Source of the DNA: Candidatus Krumholzibacteriota bacterium
GTDB lineage: Bacteria > Krumholzibacteriota > Krumholzibacteriia > LZORAL124-64-63
Reading direction: 5' to 3'
DNA length: 64,000 bases
NCBI GenBank assembly: GCA_024275485.1
Contig: JAJRZA010000036.1
Location: 62,001-126,000, forward strand
Part shown: positions 33,993 through 42,562 of the stretch, piece by piece
Layout of the letters: each line of letters starts with the position of its first letter
Position numbering within the stretch: position 1 is the first letter of the stretch
Notes under the pieces: model-generated
The model's database searches: none
Told to the model about the DNA's origin: nothing
What the model saw: the letters and a program-made list of their open reading frames with translations, nothing else
Translations under genes and position numbers: made by a program

Positions 33993-34610
33993 CTACCGCA
34001 AAAAAGCCACTCCAGCCGTCAAGATCAACAACAGCCCCATGGACCTCATTATCCACTGAATATGTTTATGGGAAATCCTCAGCCGAAAAATATCCAACAA
34101 CTTCAGAAGTAGTCCAAACCATCCGATAATTCCCAAGGCCACCCCAACAATAAAAACCACCGGCGAAGCCGATTCGGGATGAAAACCAAACCCAACCGCC
34201 ACGGTCAACAACGCCAACCAATTCAACGGAACCGAAATATTCCCTCCCACCAGCGAGAACCCCATCCAGAATTCCCTGGAATAATTTTCCTCCATGGACA
34301 ATTTCTCATTCCGCGAAGGAACCGAAGATTCCCTCGTCAAAAAGAAGATCCCCAAGCCCACCAGAATAAGCGCACCCACCACCTTGGCAATACCTTCGGC
34401 GGCTGGCCAGCGCTCCATGATTTGTTCGGCTCCCACCAGTGCAAGCAAACACCAGGCGGCTTCGGCCACCGCAGCACCCAACGAAAGGGACATACCGGCT
34501 TTCAGGCGACCGGCCAAACCCCGCTGAAAAACAAAAATGGAAACGGCGCCGGCGATGGGCATGGATCCCAACCAGCCAAGAACGAAACCTGCTGCCAGAT
34601 GGGTGATCAT
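33993..34610 (-). CDS. LysE/RhtB-superfamily exporter
   Basis: 205-residue inner-membrane protein with six predicted helices. The N-terminus 'AAGFVLGWLGSMPIAGAVSIFVFQRGL' matches the LysE family pattern (helix 1, Gly-Pro-rich loop, helix 2), with 'KAGMSLSLGAAVAEAAWCLLALVG' next. LysE-type carriers expel amino acids or related small molecules. Its start overlaps the stop of the cytidylyltransferase gene (ATGA), making it the last gene of the head-group cluster. It may export a product or precursor of that pathway, or flip a lipid precursor (inference). Confidence 0.8.
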   Translation of the reverse strand: MITHLAAGFVLGWLGSMPIAGAVSIFVFQRGLAGRLKAGMSLSLGAAVAEAAWCLLALVGAEQIMERWPAAEGIAKVVGALILVGLGIFFLTRESSVPSRNEKLSMEENYSREFWMGFSLVGGNISVPLNWLALLTVAVGFGFHPESASPVVFIVGVALGIIGWFGLLLKLLDIFRLRISHKHIQWIMRSMGLLLILTAGVAFLR

Positions 34611-35332
34611 AAGTTCTTGAAGGCTTCGCGGGCGGAGTCCAGGTCTTCAGGAGTATCGATTTCCATGCACAGGATATCGCCAAGATCCACCGGCATGACC
34701 TTGTGTCCGGACTGCATCAACTCCACAAAGGAAGCTTCGTAATATTCGTTTACGTAGCCATCGGTTTTCATGCGGCGGGTCAGGACTTCCATCAGGGCCG
34801 TCACGAATTCACCTGAAAAAACTTCCAGGCCCACCGACTCTCCGGCGGATTCACTGACGGGCATTTCCTTAGTGAGGTTGACCACCCTGCCATCTTCGCC
34901 CAAAGATACCTTCATCTCCTCCTGACCCACGCTGCCGGAGGTGCGCAAACCCAGGCGGTTGGGAGCATCGTCGGCCAGAAGCCGATCGATGACAGAGGGC
35001 TCAAAGAGAATATCGCTGTCCATCAGGAAAATGGGTTCTCCCGCATTGCAATCGGCCAGCATCAGCGACCAGGCGTTGTTGGTGGTTTGGAAATCATCAT
35101 TGCGAATGAATCGAAATTCGAAATCCGGAAAGGTGGAACCCAGGGTTTGGCGAATCATGTCTCCGCAAAATCCATCCACCACCGTGAACCGACGGATGCC
35201 ACGCTCACCGAGGATGCGCACCGCCCTTTCGAGGATGCTTTCTTCTCCCACAGACAGCAGGCATTTGGGGCAATTGTCAGTCAGAGGGCGTAGCCGGGTT
35301 GCCTGACCCGCCGCAAGCAGAATAGCTCTCAT
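34607..35332 (-). CDS. LicC/PntC-like NTP transferase (phosphocholine- or phosphoalcohol-cytidylyltransferase family)
   Basis: 241-residue nucleotidyltransferase. 'MRAILLAAGQATRLRPLTDN' followed by CPKCLLSVG is the universal signature of sugar/alcohol-phosphate nucleotidyltransferases and fixes the start at ATG 35332. 'TTNNAWSLMLA' and 'PIFLMDSDILFEPSVIDRLL' (metal-binding DSD) and the end 'DLGDILCMEIDTPEDLDSA' match the LicC/PntC/inositol-1-phosphate cytidylyltransferase branch, which makes CDP-choline-like donors. The neighbouring CDP-alcohol phosphotransferase would use such a donor. The N-terminus overlaps the end of that gene by 56 bases in another frame. Confidence 0.85.
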   Translation of the reverse strand: MRAILLAAGQATRLRPLTDNCPKCLLSVGEESILERAVRILGERGIRRFTVVDGFCGDMIRQTLGSTFPDFEFRFIRNDDFQTTNNAWSLMLADCNAGEPIFLMDSDILFEPSVIDRLLADDAPNRLGLRTSGSVGQEEMKVSLGEDGRVVNLTKEMPVSESAGESVGLEVFSGEFVTALMEVLTRRMKTDGYVNEYYEASFVELMQSGHKVMPVDLGDILCMEIDTPEDLDSAREAFKNL

Positions 35333-36239
35333 GGGTAGTGACTCCATCGATATTGTGCTTTGCCTTTTCAACACGCAGCAACAGCTCGGCGCGGTATTTC
35401 AGGGCCAAGACCAGCAGCCCCCACAAGGTGCCAAAAACCAGGGCGAACCATACGTACCACAGCAATCGGTTGGTAACTCCGGCCACCATGATCAGAAACA
35501 GATGCATGGATGGCCCCATAAAAATGGCCATGCGAGTGATGGGACGGCGCAATTCGATCCATTTATCAAGAAGCGGCCCATGACACTCGACAGCCTTGCG
35601 GTGCACGGCTCCGGTGTACCACAACGAAACATAGAAGGTGTAAAAAGCGATCAGCATTCGCTGACCGGGATGGCTGCCTTCGGTTTTCCATGTGGCGGCG
35701 ATATCCCTCAGCTCGCGCACCTCTGCTTCGGGCTCAGTGCGGTTATTGTAGACCTTGTCCTGCCACTGGTTGCGGAAGCGGTCCACCATGGCGCACCACC
35801 ACGCAAAACTGAGGCCTGCGGGTACTCCAATACCCCAGATGAAACCGGGATTGCCTGTTTGCACCGAGAGGCCATGCAAAATGCTGACAAAAACCACCAC
35901 GTGGGTGATGTAATCCACCATACCGTCGAGAATGTAGCCGATGACCGAACTGGTTCCGAGCGCCCTGGCCAGCATTCCATCGGCGCAGTCGAAAACGTTG
36001 GTCCAGAAGAGGATGATAGCGCCGGCCATAACCCAATTCGCCGAACCCTGCCAGAAACAGAAACCGGAAATGAGGCCCAGAACGAGACTGAACAAGGTGA
36101 TCTGGTTGGGAGAAATGGTAGTGGGCTGAAAAATTTTAACCAATACAAAAGCAAAAGGACGGAACAGAATCAGGTCAAGACCTTCTTCCAGTTCCGTCGC
36201 CTTGAGCATGCTCCGGTATTGCTTGAAATAATTGGCCAC
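35277..36239 (-). CDS. CDP-alcohol phosphatidyltransferase family membrane enzyme
   Basis: 320-residue membrane enzyme that transfers a phosphoalcohol from a CDP-alcohol, or phosphatidyl from CDP-diacylglycerol. The full family motif is present: 'DCADGMLARALGTSSVIGYI' then LDGMVD (D-G-x2-A-R-x8-G-x3-D-x3-D). About six helices surround it, with a soluble insertion rich in Arg/Glu (residues 160-205). The start is GTG 36239, 8 bases after the aminotransferase stop. The last 18 residues overlap the conserved beginning of the downstream gene and look unconstrained, so the functional protein probably ends near 'VEKAKHNIDGV'. With the cytidylyltransferase and aminotransferase it suggests synthesis of an amino-alcohol or inositol-type head group. 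Confidence 0.87.
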   Translation of the reverse strand: MANYFKQYRSMLKATELEEGLDLILFRPFAFVLVKIFQPTTISPNQITLFSLVLGLISGFCFWQGSANWVMAGAIILFWTNVFDCADGMLARALGTSSVIGYILDGMVDYITHVVVFVSILHGLSVQTGNPGFIWGIGVPAGLSFAWWCAMVDRFRNQWQDKVYNNRTEPEAEVRELRDIAATWKTEGSHPGQRMLIAFYTFYVSLWYTGAVHRKAVECHGPLLDKWIELRRPITRMAIFMGPSMHLFLIMVAGVTNRLLWYVWFALVFGTLWGLLVLALKYRAELLLRVEKAKHNIDGVTTHESYSACGGSGNPATPSD

Positions 36240-36247
36240 TGTTTCGA

Positions 36248-37333
36248 TTAGGCGACCTCTCCGCCTGAAGCGGATTGCTGACGTTTTTCAGGCCAGGCAT
36301 CTTTCACTGCAGCCAGCAGCCAGGCGTTCTCTTGGTCGGTGCCCAGGCTGATACGGGCATAGCCCAGAAAACACTCTTCCTTGAAGAATTTGATGATCAA
36401 ACCCTGACTGTCCAAAGCTTCCTTCATTATGGGCACAACCCAATCGGGGAACTTCACCAAAATGAAGTTGGCCTCCGATTCAAAAGCCAGGCACCCCAGA
36501 TCACGGAAGACATGGTACATTTCCTGACGATCGGCAGCCATGCGCGAGGCTATGTCGGCGTAATATTCGGGACTATCCAGGGCAGCCAGGGCCAAGCGCT
36601 CACTGATGCGATTATAACCCAGGTTGCGGGCACAGAATTTTTGGAACCCGCCGAGACCTTCACCAATAACGCCATAACCCATGCGCACACCGGCCATGGC
36701 GTACAGCTTGCTGAAGGTGCGCAGGAAAATCAGGTTTGGGTACTGGTCGGTCAGTCCACCAAAATCGTCTTCCTCACTTGGATTGTGACCAAAATAAGCC
36801 TGGTCCAACATCACCGGAGTATCGCGATATGCTTCCAGAACCCGCAGTAAATCTTTGCGCGAGAGCACGTTGCCGGTGGGGTTGTTCGGTGAGGCGATCA
36901 AAACGATGCCCGGGTTGTGCTCTTCCTTCAGGTTGATCAGGGCTTCAACGTCGAATTCGAAGCGCTCGGGAGTTTCCACCAAGGGGAACTGAACGGTGAC
37001 GCCTCCCACCTCATCGGCGATGGCGGTGTAATACCACCAGCTGGCCGAGGGGATCAGGATGGTGCGACCCTTCTTGAGGAAGTAGTGCACAGCTCCCTTG
37101 AGGATGTCTTCGCAGCCGTAGCCCAGAATAACCCGTTTTTCTTCAACATTGTGCAGTTCGGCCAGGCGCACCGAAAGGTCGCTGTAATTACCCTGCTGGA
37201 ATGCACGCGTGTAGTTGAACAGCAGTTCCTTGTCGGCATCCCGCAATACCTGCAGGCACGCGGGCGCAGGACCATATCGATTTTCGTTGCGATCAAAAAG
37301 AATTGGTTCCTGATGGCTCACGATTTTCCCCAC
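36248..37333 (-). CDS. HisC-like class I/II aminotransferase (PLP)
   Basis: 361-residue PLP enzyme of the histidinol-phosphate aminotransferase branch. '[19 protein letters not shown]' (substrate loop), '[19 protein letters not shown]', '[14 protein letters not shown]' (Asn contacting PLP), '[10 protein letters not shown]' (Asp-x-Ala-Tyr) and the Schiff-base Lys in '[19 protein letters not shown]' are all present. No other his genes lie nearby. In this setting, leading an operon with a CDP-alcohol phosphotransferase and a cytidylyltransferase, it more likely makes a phosphorylated amino alcohol or aminophosphonate (as in 2-aminoethylphosphonate-type pathways), but a HisC role cannot be excluded. 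GTG 37333 with AAAGG upstream is the start used. Confidence 0.82.
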   Translation of the reverse strand: MGKIVSHQEPILFDRNENRYGPAPACLQVLRDADKELLFNYTRAFQQGNYSDLSVRLAELHNVEEKRVILGYGCEDILKGAVHYFLKKGRTILIPSASWWYYTAIADEVGGVTVQFPLVETPERFEFDVEALINLKEEHNPGIVLIASPNNPTGNVLSRKDLLRVLEAYRDTPVMLDQAYFGHNPSEEDDFGGLTDQYPNLIFLRTFSKLYAMAGVRMGYGVIGEGLGGFQKFCARNLGYNRISERLALAALDSPEYYADIASRMAADRQEMYHVFRDLGCLAFESEANFILVKFPDWVVPIMKEALDSQGLIIKFFKEECFLGYARISLGTDQENAWLLAAVKDAWPEKRQQSASGGEVA

Positions 37334-37581
37334 AAGGCTGGCCTTTTGGCAAAGGCATCTTAAAAAACAAATGGAATCAAGTTTGTCTGATTCGTGAAAA
37401 TTCCATAGAACGTATTAAAATTAACCGATCTGTTCCAAAAACTCCAAAACAAACGCATTGTTCCCTTAATTCAATAGCTCTGCAGGTAATTGACGAGCAA
37501 GGATCTTTCTGGCCCTCCTTGTCGGTTGTGTTTAATATCCGTCAGCGCAATCTGTTCGTCCCATCCATCAGGAGGAAGCCC

Positions 37582-37956
37582 ATGTCCAGCCAGCCCAGCA
37601 AGGATCTGGAAATTTTTGAAAATCCCAATCCCGACCGGGATTACGAAATCGAATTCGACTGTCCCGAATTCACCTGCCTGTGCCCACTGACCGGCCAGCC
37701 TGATTTTGCCCATTTTTGGATTTCCTATGTTCCGGATCAGAAATGCGTGGAACTGAAAAGCCTCAAGCTATACCTCTGGTCCTTCCGCAATGAAGGTGCC
37801 TTCCACGAGAAGGTGACCAATCAAATTCTCGATGATCTGGTGACCGCCGTCAAACCCAGGATGATGGAAGTCAAAGGCGAGTGGTTCGTACGCGGCGGCA
37901 TCACCACCTGGGTCACCGTCAGCCATATTGATGAGAACTGGGGAACTGAGGATTGA
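37582..37956 (+). CDS. queF: NADPH-dependent preQ0 reductase QueF (type I)
   Basis: 124-residue enzyme that reduces 7-cyano-7-deazaguanine (preQ0) to preQ1 in queuosine synthesis. The catalytic Cys is in '[20 protein letters not shown]' (with the following conserved Asp) and the QueF signature '[22 protein letters not shown]' is found in consecutive segments. The length is normal for the short, unimodular type. AGGAGG lies 6 bases before ATG 37582; the frame extends far upstream but that part looks non-coding. The 5' region has no recognisable preQ1 riboswitch. Convergent with the radical SAM gene (4-base gap). Confidence 0.95.
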   Translation: MSSQPSKDLEIFENPNPDRDYEIEFDCPEFTCLCPLTGQPDFAHFWISYVPDQKCVELKSLKLYLWSFRNEGAFHEKVTNQILDDLVTAVKPRMMEVKGEWFVRGGITTWVTVSHIDENWGTED

Positions 37957-37960
37957 CCAC

Positions 37961-38953
37961 TCAGGATATCACAACGGGTATTTGACGGCCGCAGCCTGGG
38001 CAGCGGCCGTTCTTTTCGAGGCTAACCCTGGCCTGGAATCCCTCACGCTGGATTACGGTTTTTCCACAGCCGGGGCAGATGGTATCGCGACCATCGGCAC
38101 CTCCAATGTTGCCCAGATAAACCCAGGGCAATTTTTTTTGCGCCTGTTTGAAGGCCCTCACCATGGTGGCCCGTGGGGTTGGCGGTGCATCCATCTTCCA
38201 GGCAGGATGGTAGGCTGAAAAATGCAGGGGAATTGACGGATCCAGGTCAGCCACAAAATCAACCAGTTGACCGATCTGTCCAGCTGAATCGTTATGACCG
38301 GGGATTAAAAGATTGGTCAACTCCACGTGCACACCCGCCTGATGAAACTGACGAACTGCGGCCAATACCGGCTCCAAACCCGCCTTGCAGATTTTCCGGT
38401 AGAATTCATCGTCCATGGATTTCAAATCGATGTTGGCAGCGTCGATCAAGGGCAGAATTTCCGCCAGTGGGTCGGGGTTGAGAAACCCGTTGGTCACCAG
38501 GACATTTTTTAAACCGGCCGACCGGGCTTCCCGGGCCGTATCACGCACAAACTCGTACCACACCAACGGTTCACTGTAGGTGAAGGCGATGCCCAGGGAG
38601 TTTTCCGCCTGGGCCGCCTCAACCACCTGCCGGGCTGTGGCCGGACTCGTCGCCTGCCCAGACCCCTGACTGATGCCATGGTTCTGGCAAAATTTGCAGT
38701 GCAGATTGCAGCCGGGAGCCGCTACCGAAAGAATCGACTGGCCGGGATGAAAATGATAGAGCGGTTTTTTTTCGATGGGATCCACTCCGGCAGAGACCAG
38801 TTCCCCGTAGTGCAGAGCCTTCATCACTCCATCACGATTGGAACGCGTACCGCAGGGTCCATCCTGCCCCCGCTTCAATGTGCAATCGATGGGGCACAAC
38901 TCGCAAGCGACTTTACCGTCGGGAAGAGAACGCCACCAGGCAGCTTCAACCAT
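37961..38953 (-). CDS. amrS: AmmeMemoRadiSam-system radical SAM protein
   Basis: About 330-residue radical SAM enzyme. The N-terminal cysteine pattern 'VACELCPIDCTLKRGQDGPC', then 'GCNLHCKFCQNHGIS' (the CxxxCxxC cluster site), 'GIAFTYSEPLVWYEF', 'VLVTNGFLNPDPL', 'IDLKSMDDEFYRKI' and 'VHVELTNLLIPGHND' define the AmrS family, named for co-occurrence with AMMECR1 and Memo proteins, whose reaction is not settled. Neither partner is in this window. A C-terminal zinc-ribbon-like tail (CPGCGKTVIQREG... CPGCGRQIPVV) is present. ATG 38953 with GGAGG upstream overlaps queG by 8 bases; upstream in-frame codons only mirror queG. Confidence 0.88.
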   Translation of the reverse strand: MVEAAWWRSLPDGKVACELCPIDCTLKRGQDGPCGTRSNRDGVMKALHYGELVSAGVDPIEKKPLYHFHPGQSILSVAAPGCNLHCKFCQNHGISQGSGQATSPATARQVVEAAQAENSLGIAFTYSEPLVWYEFVRDTAREARSAGLKNVLVTNGFLNPDPLAEILPLIDAANIDLKSMDDEFYRKICKAGLEPVLAAVRQFHQAGVHVELTNLLIPGHNDSAGQIGQLVDFVADLDPSIPLHFSAYHPAWKMDAPPTPRATMVRAFKQAQKKLPWVYLGNIGGADGRDTICPGCGKTVIQREGFQARVSLEKNGRCPGCGRQIPVVIS

Positions 38954-40055
38954 TGTTCCTGCCTCCACCCAGATTTTTGCGAACCAGGGCCGCGTTGCGC
39001 CGCATGCCTTCGGGGTGGCACCGCCAAATGGGAGTCTGGCGGAAATGACGGCGGAAATCATCGTCTGAAATGTTTTCAAGGTCTTGCAGGGACAACTCAT
39101 GGTGGCTGGGCAAAGCCAGGTAGGACTCATTCACGGGAGAATTTTTCTGACTATGCTGCTGGGCCCGATTGTTCCAGGGACAAACGGCCTGACAGATGTC
39201 GCAGCCAAAAAGCAGACCGCCCTGCAAATGGGCCGACTCCGGCGGAGCTCCCCCCTGCCATTCGATGGACCAGGTGGAAAGGCAGAGATTTGCGTCCAAC
39301 CCCTTGCTCAGATCCAAGGCGTTGGTGGGGCAGGCATCGATGCAACGAGTGCAGGAACCGCACAGATTGACCGGCGCAATTTTGGGAGGACGACGCAGTC
39401 GTTTAGTGGTGGTGTACAAGGAATCCACGGCGGGAGTCCCGGCATTGGGCAGATCTTCGATGATGAGATTGGTCAAGGCCACCCCGAGAAACATCCCCGA
39501 GCCCAGTTTTTCGTGAATCAGGCATTGGTTGTGACCCAGAAATCCGAGCCCGGCAAGCCAGGCGTATTCCCGTTCCAGATATGGCCCGGTGTCCGTGGAG
39601 GCAAAGGCTTCCATGCCTGGGATTTTTTCCTTCAAATCCCGCACAACCTGCTTCATGGATTTCAACAGGACATGGTGGTAATCACCCCCGCGGGCGTAGC
39701 GGCTGACCCGCTCGATCCAGGGGCTTTGCTCCGGCGCAATTCCGCCCGATGACGGTGCCGGGTCACCGCTTGGCCACCCCTCCGTATAACGATGGGCCAT
39801 CACCAGAATGGACTTTGCCCAGGGATTGCGCAGAGTTGGGTCCACCCGGTTATCCGGCTCCCGGACCAAGTACTTGAGCCCACCGTAACGGCCACTTTCA
39901 ATCCATTGTTCCCATTGCCGACGATGCGGCAACCGGCAGGGCAAAGAGACGGCCCCTACCAATTCGATGCCGGCTGAAGGGCAAATCTCCCCCAGCCAGG
40001 TTTTCAACCGGTCGGCTGATGTGCCCACCGAAGCAATGTCGTCCCGCTTCTTCAT
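38946..40055 (-). CDS. queG: Epoxyqueuosine reductase QueG
   Basis: 369-residue cobalamin and 4Fe-4S enzyme for the last step of queuosine formation in tRNA. 'GRYGGLKYLVREPDNRVDPT' (R...D), 'YARGGDYHHVL', 'STDTGPYLEREYAWLAGLGF' then LGHNQCLI and the two clusters 'CGSCTRCIDACPTNAL' and 'FGCDICQAVCPWN' are all standard QueG features. The C-terminal HEAT-like extension of some QueG proteins is short here. ATG 40055 overlaps the TGA of the upstream oxidoreductase gene (ATGA), so this is preferred over the GTG at 40064. With queF it shows that the organism makes queuosine. Confidence 0.94.
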   Translation of the reverse strand: MKKRDDIASVGTSADRLKTWLGEICPSAGIELVGAVSLPCRLPHRRQWEQWIESGRYGGLKYLVREPDNRVDPTLRNPWAKSILVMAHRYTEGWPSGDPAPSSGGIAPEQSPWIERVSRYARGGDYHHVLLKSMKQVVRDLKEKIPGMEAFASTDTGPYLEREYAWLAGLGFLGHNQCLIHEKLGSGMFLGVALTNLIIEDLPNAGTPAVDSLYTTTKRLRRPPKIAPVNLCGSCTRCIDACPTNALDLSKGLDANLCLSTWSIEWQGGAPPESAHLQGGLLFGCDICQAVCPWNNRAQQHSQKNSPVNESYLALPSHHELSLQDLENISDDDFRRHFRQTPIWRCHPEGMRRNAALVRKNLGGGRNNG

Positions 40056-41008
40056 TCGCGGCACAAACGGGTCAAGGTGCTATGGTATTGATCCAGAAGT
40101 CGGGTCATCAGCTCGGCCACCTCCGGGATATCGTCGATCAGCCCGGCCACCTGTCCGATCTCCAACTCTCCCTGGTCCAAATCTCCTTCGAGCATGCCGG
40201 CCCTGGCCCGGCCGGATCCCAACAGGTCAGCCAGTTCTTCGCGGTCGGCACCTTGATTTTCAAGAGCCATCACTTGATCCCTGAATTCGTTTTTAAGCAG
40301 ACGCACAGGCACGTGGGCCTTCATAACCAGTTGGGTATCCCCGGCTCCTGCGGCAACCACCGCGTCCTTGAACTTTGCATGACCACTGCCTTCAACGGTG
40401 ACGGCAAAGCGGGAGCCGATTTGCACAGCTTCGGCGCCTAGGGCCATGGCCGCAACCATCTGCTCTCCTGTGGCAATACCACCTGCTGCGATGACGGGAA
40501 TGGACACCGCTTGAACACATTCCGGAACCAGGACCATGGTGGTGATTTCATCGCGACCGTTGTGCCCGCCGGCTTCAAAGCCCTCCACCACCACAGCGTC
40601 ACAACCGGCGTCTTCACACTTGATGGCCAATTCCCTGCTGGCCGCCACATGCACCACCACACAGCCGGCTTTTTTCAAGGGTCCGATGGCTCGTTTGGGG
40701 GATCCCGCCGAAGTGAAGAATATTTTCACGCCTTCGGCCAAAGCCACTTCCAGGCATTCGCGGCTGTTGGCATACAGAAGCGGCAAATTGACCCCGATGG
40801 GATTCTCGGTCAATCCGCGGGCTTTGCGGATTTGCTCACCAAACAGTTCCGGGCGCATGCTTCCCGCACCGATCAGCCCCAAACCTCCGGCATTGGATAC
40901 CGCCGCGGCCAGTTTGGCACCGCTATTGTAGATCATTCCGCCTTGAACGATGGGATGTTCAATACCGAGCAGGGAACATAGGCGATTCTTTTTTCTGGGT
41001 TTCGTCAT
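40052..41008 (-). CDS. FMN-dependent nitronate monooxygenase / FabK-like oxidoreductase
   Basis: 318-residue TIM-barrel flavoprotein. 'PIVQGGMIYNSGAKLAAAVSNAGGLGLIGAGS', read in pieces, 'VEGFEAGGHNGRDEITTMVL' and 'IPVIAAGGIATGEQMVAAMA' then LGAEAVQIGSRF are the FMN-binding signatures shared by nitronate monooxygenases and the enoyl-ACP reductase FabK. The length matches both. The 'GGHNG' His is the usual catalytic His. No fatty-acid synthesis genes are adjacent, so the two cannot be told apart by context. GGAGA precedes ATG 41008; its TGA overlaps the start of queG. Confidence 0.85.
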   Translation of the reverse strand: MTKPRKKNRLCSLLGIEHPIVQGGMIYNSGAKLAAAVSNAGGLGLIGAGSMRPELFGEQIRKARGLTENPIGVNLPLLYANSRECLEVALAEGVKIFFTSAGSPKRAIGPLKKAGCVVVHVAASRELAIKCEDAGCDAVVVEGFEAGGHNGRDEITTMVLVPECVQAVSIPVIAAGGIATGEQMVAAMALGAEAVQIGSRFAVTVEGSGHAKFKDAVVAAGAGDTQLVMKAHVPVRLLKNEFRDQVMALENQGADREELADLLGSGRARAGMLEGDLDQGELEIGQVAGLIDDIPEVAELMTRLLDQYHSTLTRLCRE

Positions 41009-41177
41009 ATTTTTCTCCGGGAGTGGGTCAGATTGTCAGAATCACAGAATACCCTCGAATATGCAGGGCCTCAACCAGTTGGTGTGGTCCAGGAGCAAAA
41101 CCCGGGTGGGAAGTCCGGCTGGAACAAATTCACTATGCCTGCCACAGAGCCCAGGCGGCAACCCCGGGGGGTGAATT

Positions 41178-41741
41178 TCACAACCCAAGGTCATCAGCCA
41201 CCGTAACCAAAGCCTCCAGCACATGACCGATGATCTCATCCCGTTCCAGGCCCAGACCAGCCGCCCCTTCTTCGATATCCTCGCGGCTCACCTTGGCGGC
41301 AAAGTCCTTCTTCTTCAATTTTTTCCGCACCGACTTCACTTTTACCTGGGAAATCATTTTATCCGGCTGGACCAGTGCGCAAGCCATGCAAAAACCACAA
41401 AGCTCATCCACGGCGAACAGCCAACTGGCGCAGTCATTTTCCCGGGGAACTCCAGTGTAGGCAGCGTGAGAAAGGATAGTGCGAACAAACTCCTCGTCGT
41501 AGCCGAGCTGCCGCAAAATTTCCGCACCCTTCAAGGGATGGTCCGGGGCTTCGGGGAACATTTCATAGTCAAAATCGTGCAACAGACCCACTGCACCCCA
41601 ATATCGGGGATCGTTTCCCGTCCGCTCGGCGGCAGCCCGCATGGCCGCTTCCACTGCATAGGCATGACGGCGTAGGCCATCTGTTTTGGTGTATTCGTGC
41701 AGCAGCTCCAGAACTGCCGATCGCTGGAACAAATCACTCAT
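41178..41741 (-). CDS. HD-domain hydrolase
   Basis: 187-residue HD-domain protein. 'GLRRHAYAVEAAMRAAAERT' gives the first metal His, 'GAVGLLHDFDYEMFP' the HD pair, and 'ILSHAAYTGVP' and 'FAVDELCGFCMACALVQP' the third His and last Asp. This HDIG-like group has phosphohydrolase activity on unidentified nucleotides or phosphometabolites. The Cys-rich 'CGFCMAC' segment is typical of the family. GGAG lies 7 bases before ATG 41741, preferred over TTG 41753. Confidence 0.85.
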   Translation of the reverse strand: MSDLFQRSAVLELLHEYTKTDGLRRHAYAVEAAMRAAAERTGNDPRYWGAVGLLHDFDYEMFPEAPDHPLKGAEILRQLGYDEEFVRTILSHAAYTGVPRENDCASWLFAVDELCGFCMACALVQPDKMISQVKVKSVRKKLKKKDFAAKVSREDIEEGAAGLGLERDEIIGHVLEALVTVADDLGL

Positions 41742-41812
41742 TGAGTTCTCCAAATCAGTTTGGGGTCACCAGATATCATGATGCCCCACTGTCGGCATCT
41801 CCACAATGCCCA

Positions 41813-42535
41813 TTACAGGGAAACTGACGTAGCATTTTCCGTCAACCAATTGTGGGTTTGATGGTAATCGGGCAGGAAGCTCTCCAACAACCCGTAAAAA
41901 TCCTTCCCGTGATTGCAGAACTTCAAATGACACAGCTCATGCACCACAATACAGTCGATCACCGCTGGTGGGGCCATGACCAGGCGATAACAAAATGACA
42001 AGGTGCCCTGGGAAGAACAGCTTCCCCAACGAGTGTTTCTTTCGCCAACAATAACCTTCGAAGGCACCAGGCCTGTTATCAGGGACCAGTACTCGACCCT
42101 CCAGATCAAGTCCTCCTTGGCTTTCTTTTTTAAAAAATTGATCAAGGCCGGCCGTGGATGAAGAACTTCATCGGCAGGCAATTCCATTTTCAAAATTCCG
42201 CTACCGATTTCCATGCGGCGCAGCTTGCGTCCCCCCGACAGAGCCGATATTTCCAACCGTCGAGCAATACCAAGCCAGAGGATTTCCGTGCCTGTGGCTA
42301 TGGGACGGATGGCCGGCCCTTCCCAGACGCCTTCACGACTAACGTTCAGTTCCAGCCATTCTTCGCATTCCTTCAACAATTCATCGATTCCAGCGAGATT
42401 TTGACCAGGGGGCATGGTTACGACAAGACCTTGATCGCGGCTGACGGTCAATTTCCAGCTCCGGGCCCTGGGATGCCGACGAACTCGATATTTCAGGGCT
42501 TTGCCCTTGACCAGGGCCAAACGGGTTTCCGACAA
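41813..42535 (-). CDS. YgjP-like zinc metallopeptidase-fold protein (M48/SprT-related)
   Basis: 240-residue protein of the YgjP/DUF45 family. The zinc motif 'IVVHELCHLKFCNHGKDFYG' (HExxH with a third His) is at about residue 200, with the usual 'NTRWGSCSSQGTLSFCYRLV' before it. The N-terminal 'KYRVRRHPRARSWKLTVSRD' matches the family start. Some members cleave nucleotides or proteins; the role is unclear. TTG 42535 with AAGGA upstream is the start. Divergent from the CZB gene, whose 5' region lies only about 28 bases away. Confidence 0.88.
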   Translation of the reverse strand: MSETRLALVKGKALKYRVRRHPRARSWKLTVSRDQGLVVTMPPGQNLAGIDELLKECEEWLELNVSREGVWEGPAIRPIATGTEILWLGIARRLEISALSGGRKLRRMEIGSGILKMELPADEVLHPRPALINFLKKKAKEDLIWRVEYWSLITGLVPSKVIVGERNTRWGSCSSQGTLSFCYRLVMAPPAVIDCIVVHELCHLKFCNHGKDFYGLLESFLPDYHQTHNWLTENATSVSL

Positions 42536-42562
42536 TTGATATTCCTTTTCATTTTTTGGTTA

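Noticed and set aside
33835-34129. Plus-strand ORFs overlapping the 3' end of the LysE gene
   Set aside because: Low-complexity translations without ribosome sites, antisense to a conserved gene.
37380-37581. preQ1 riboswitch before queF
   Set aside because: No aptamer-like pattern (C-rich loop plus A-rich tail) is visible in the 5' region.
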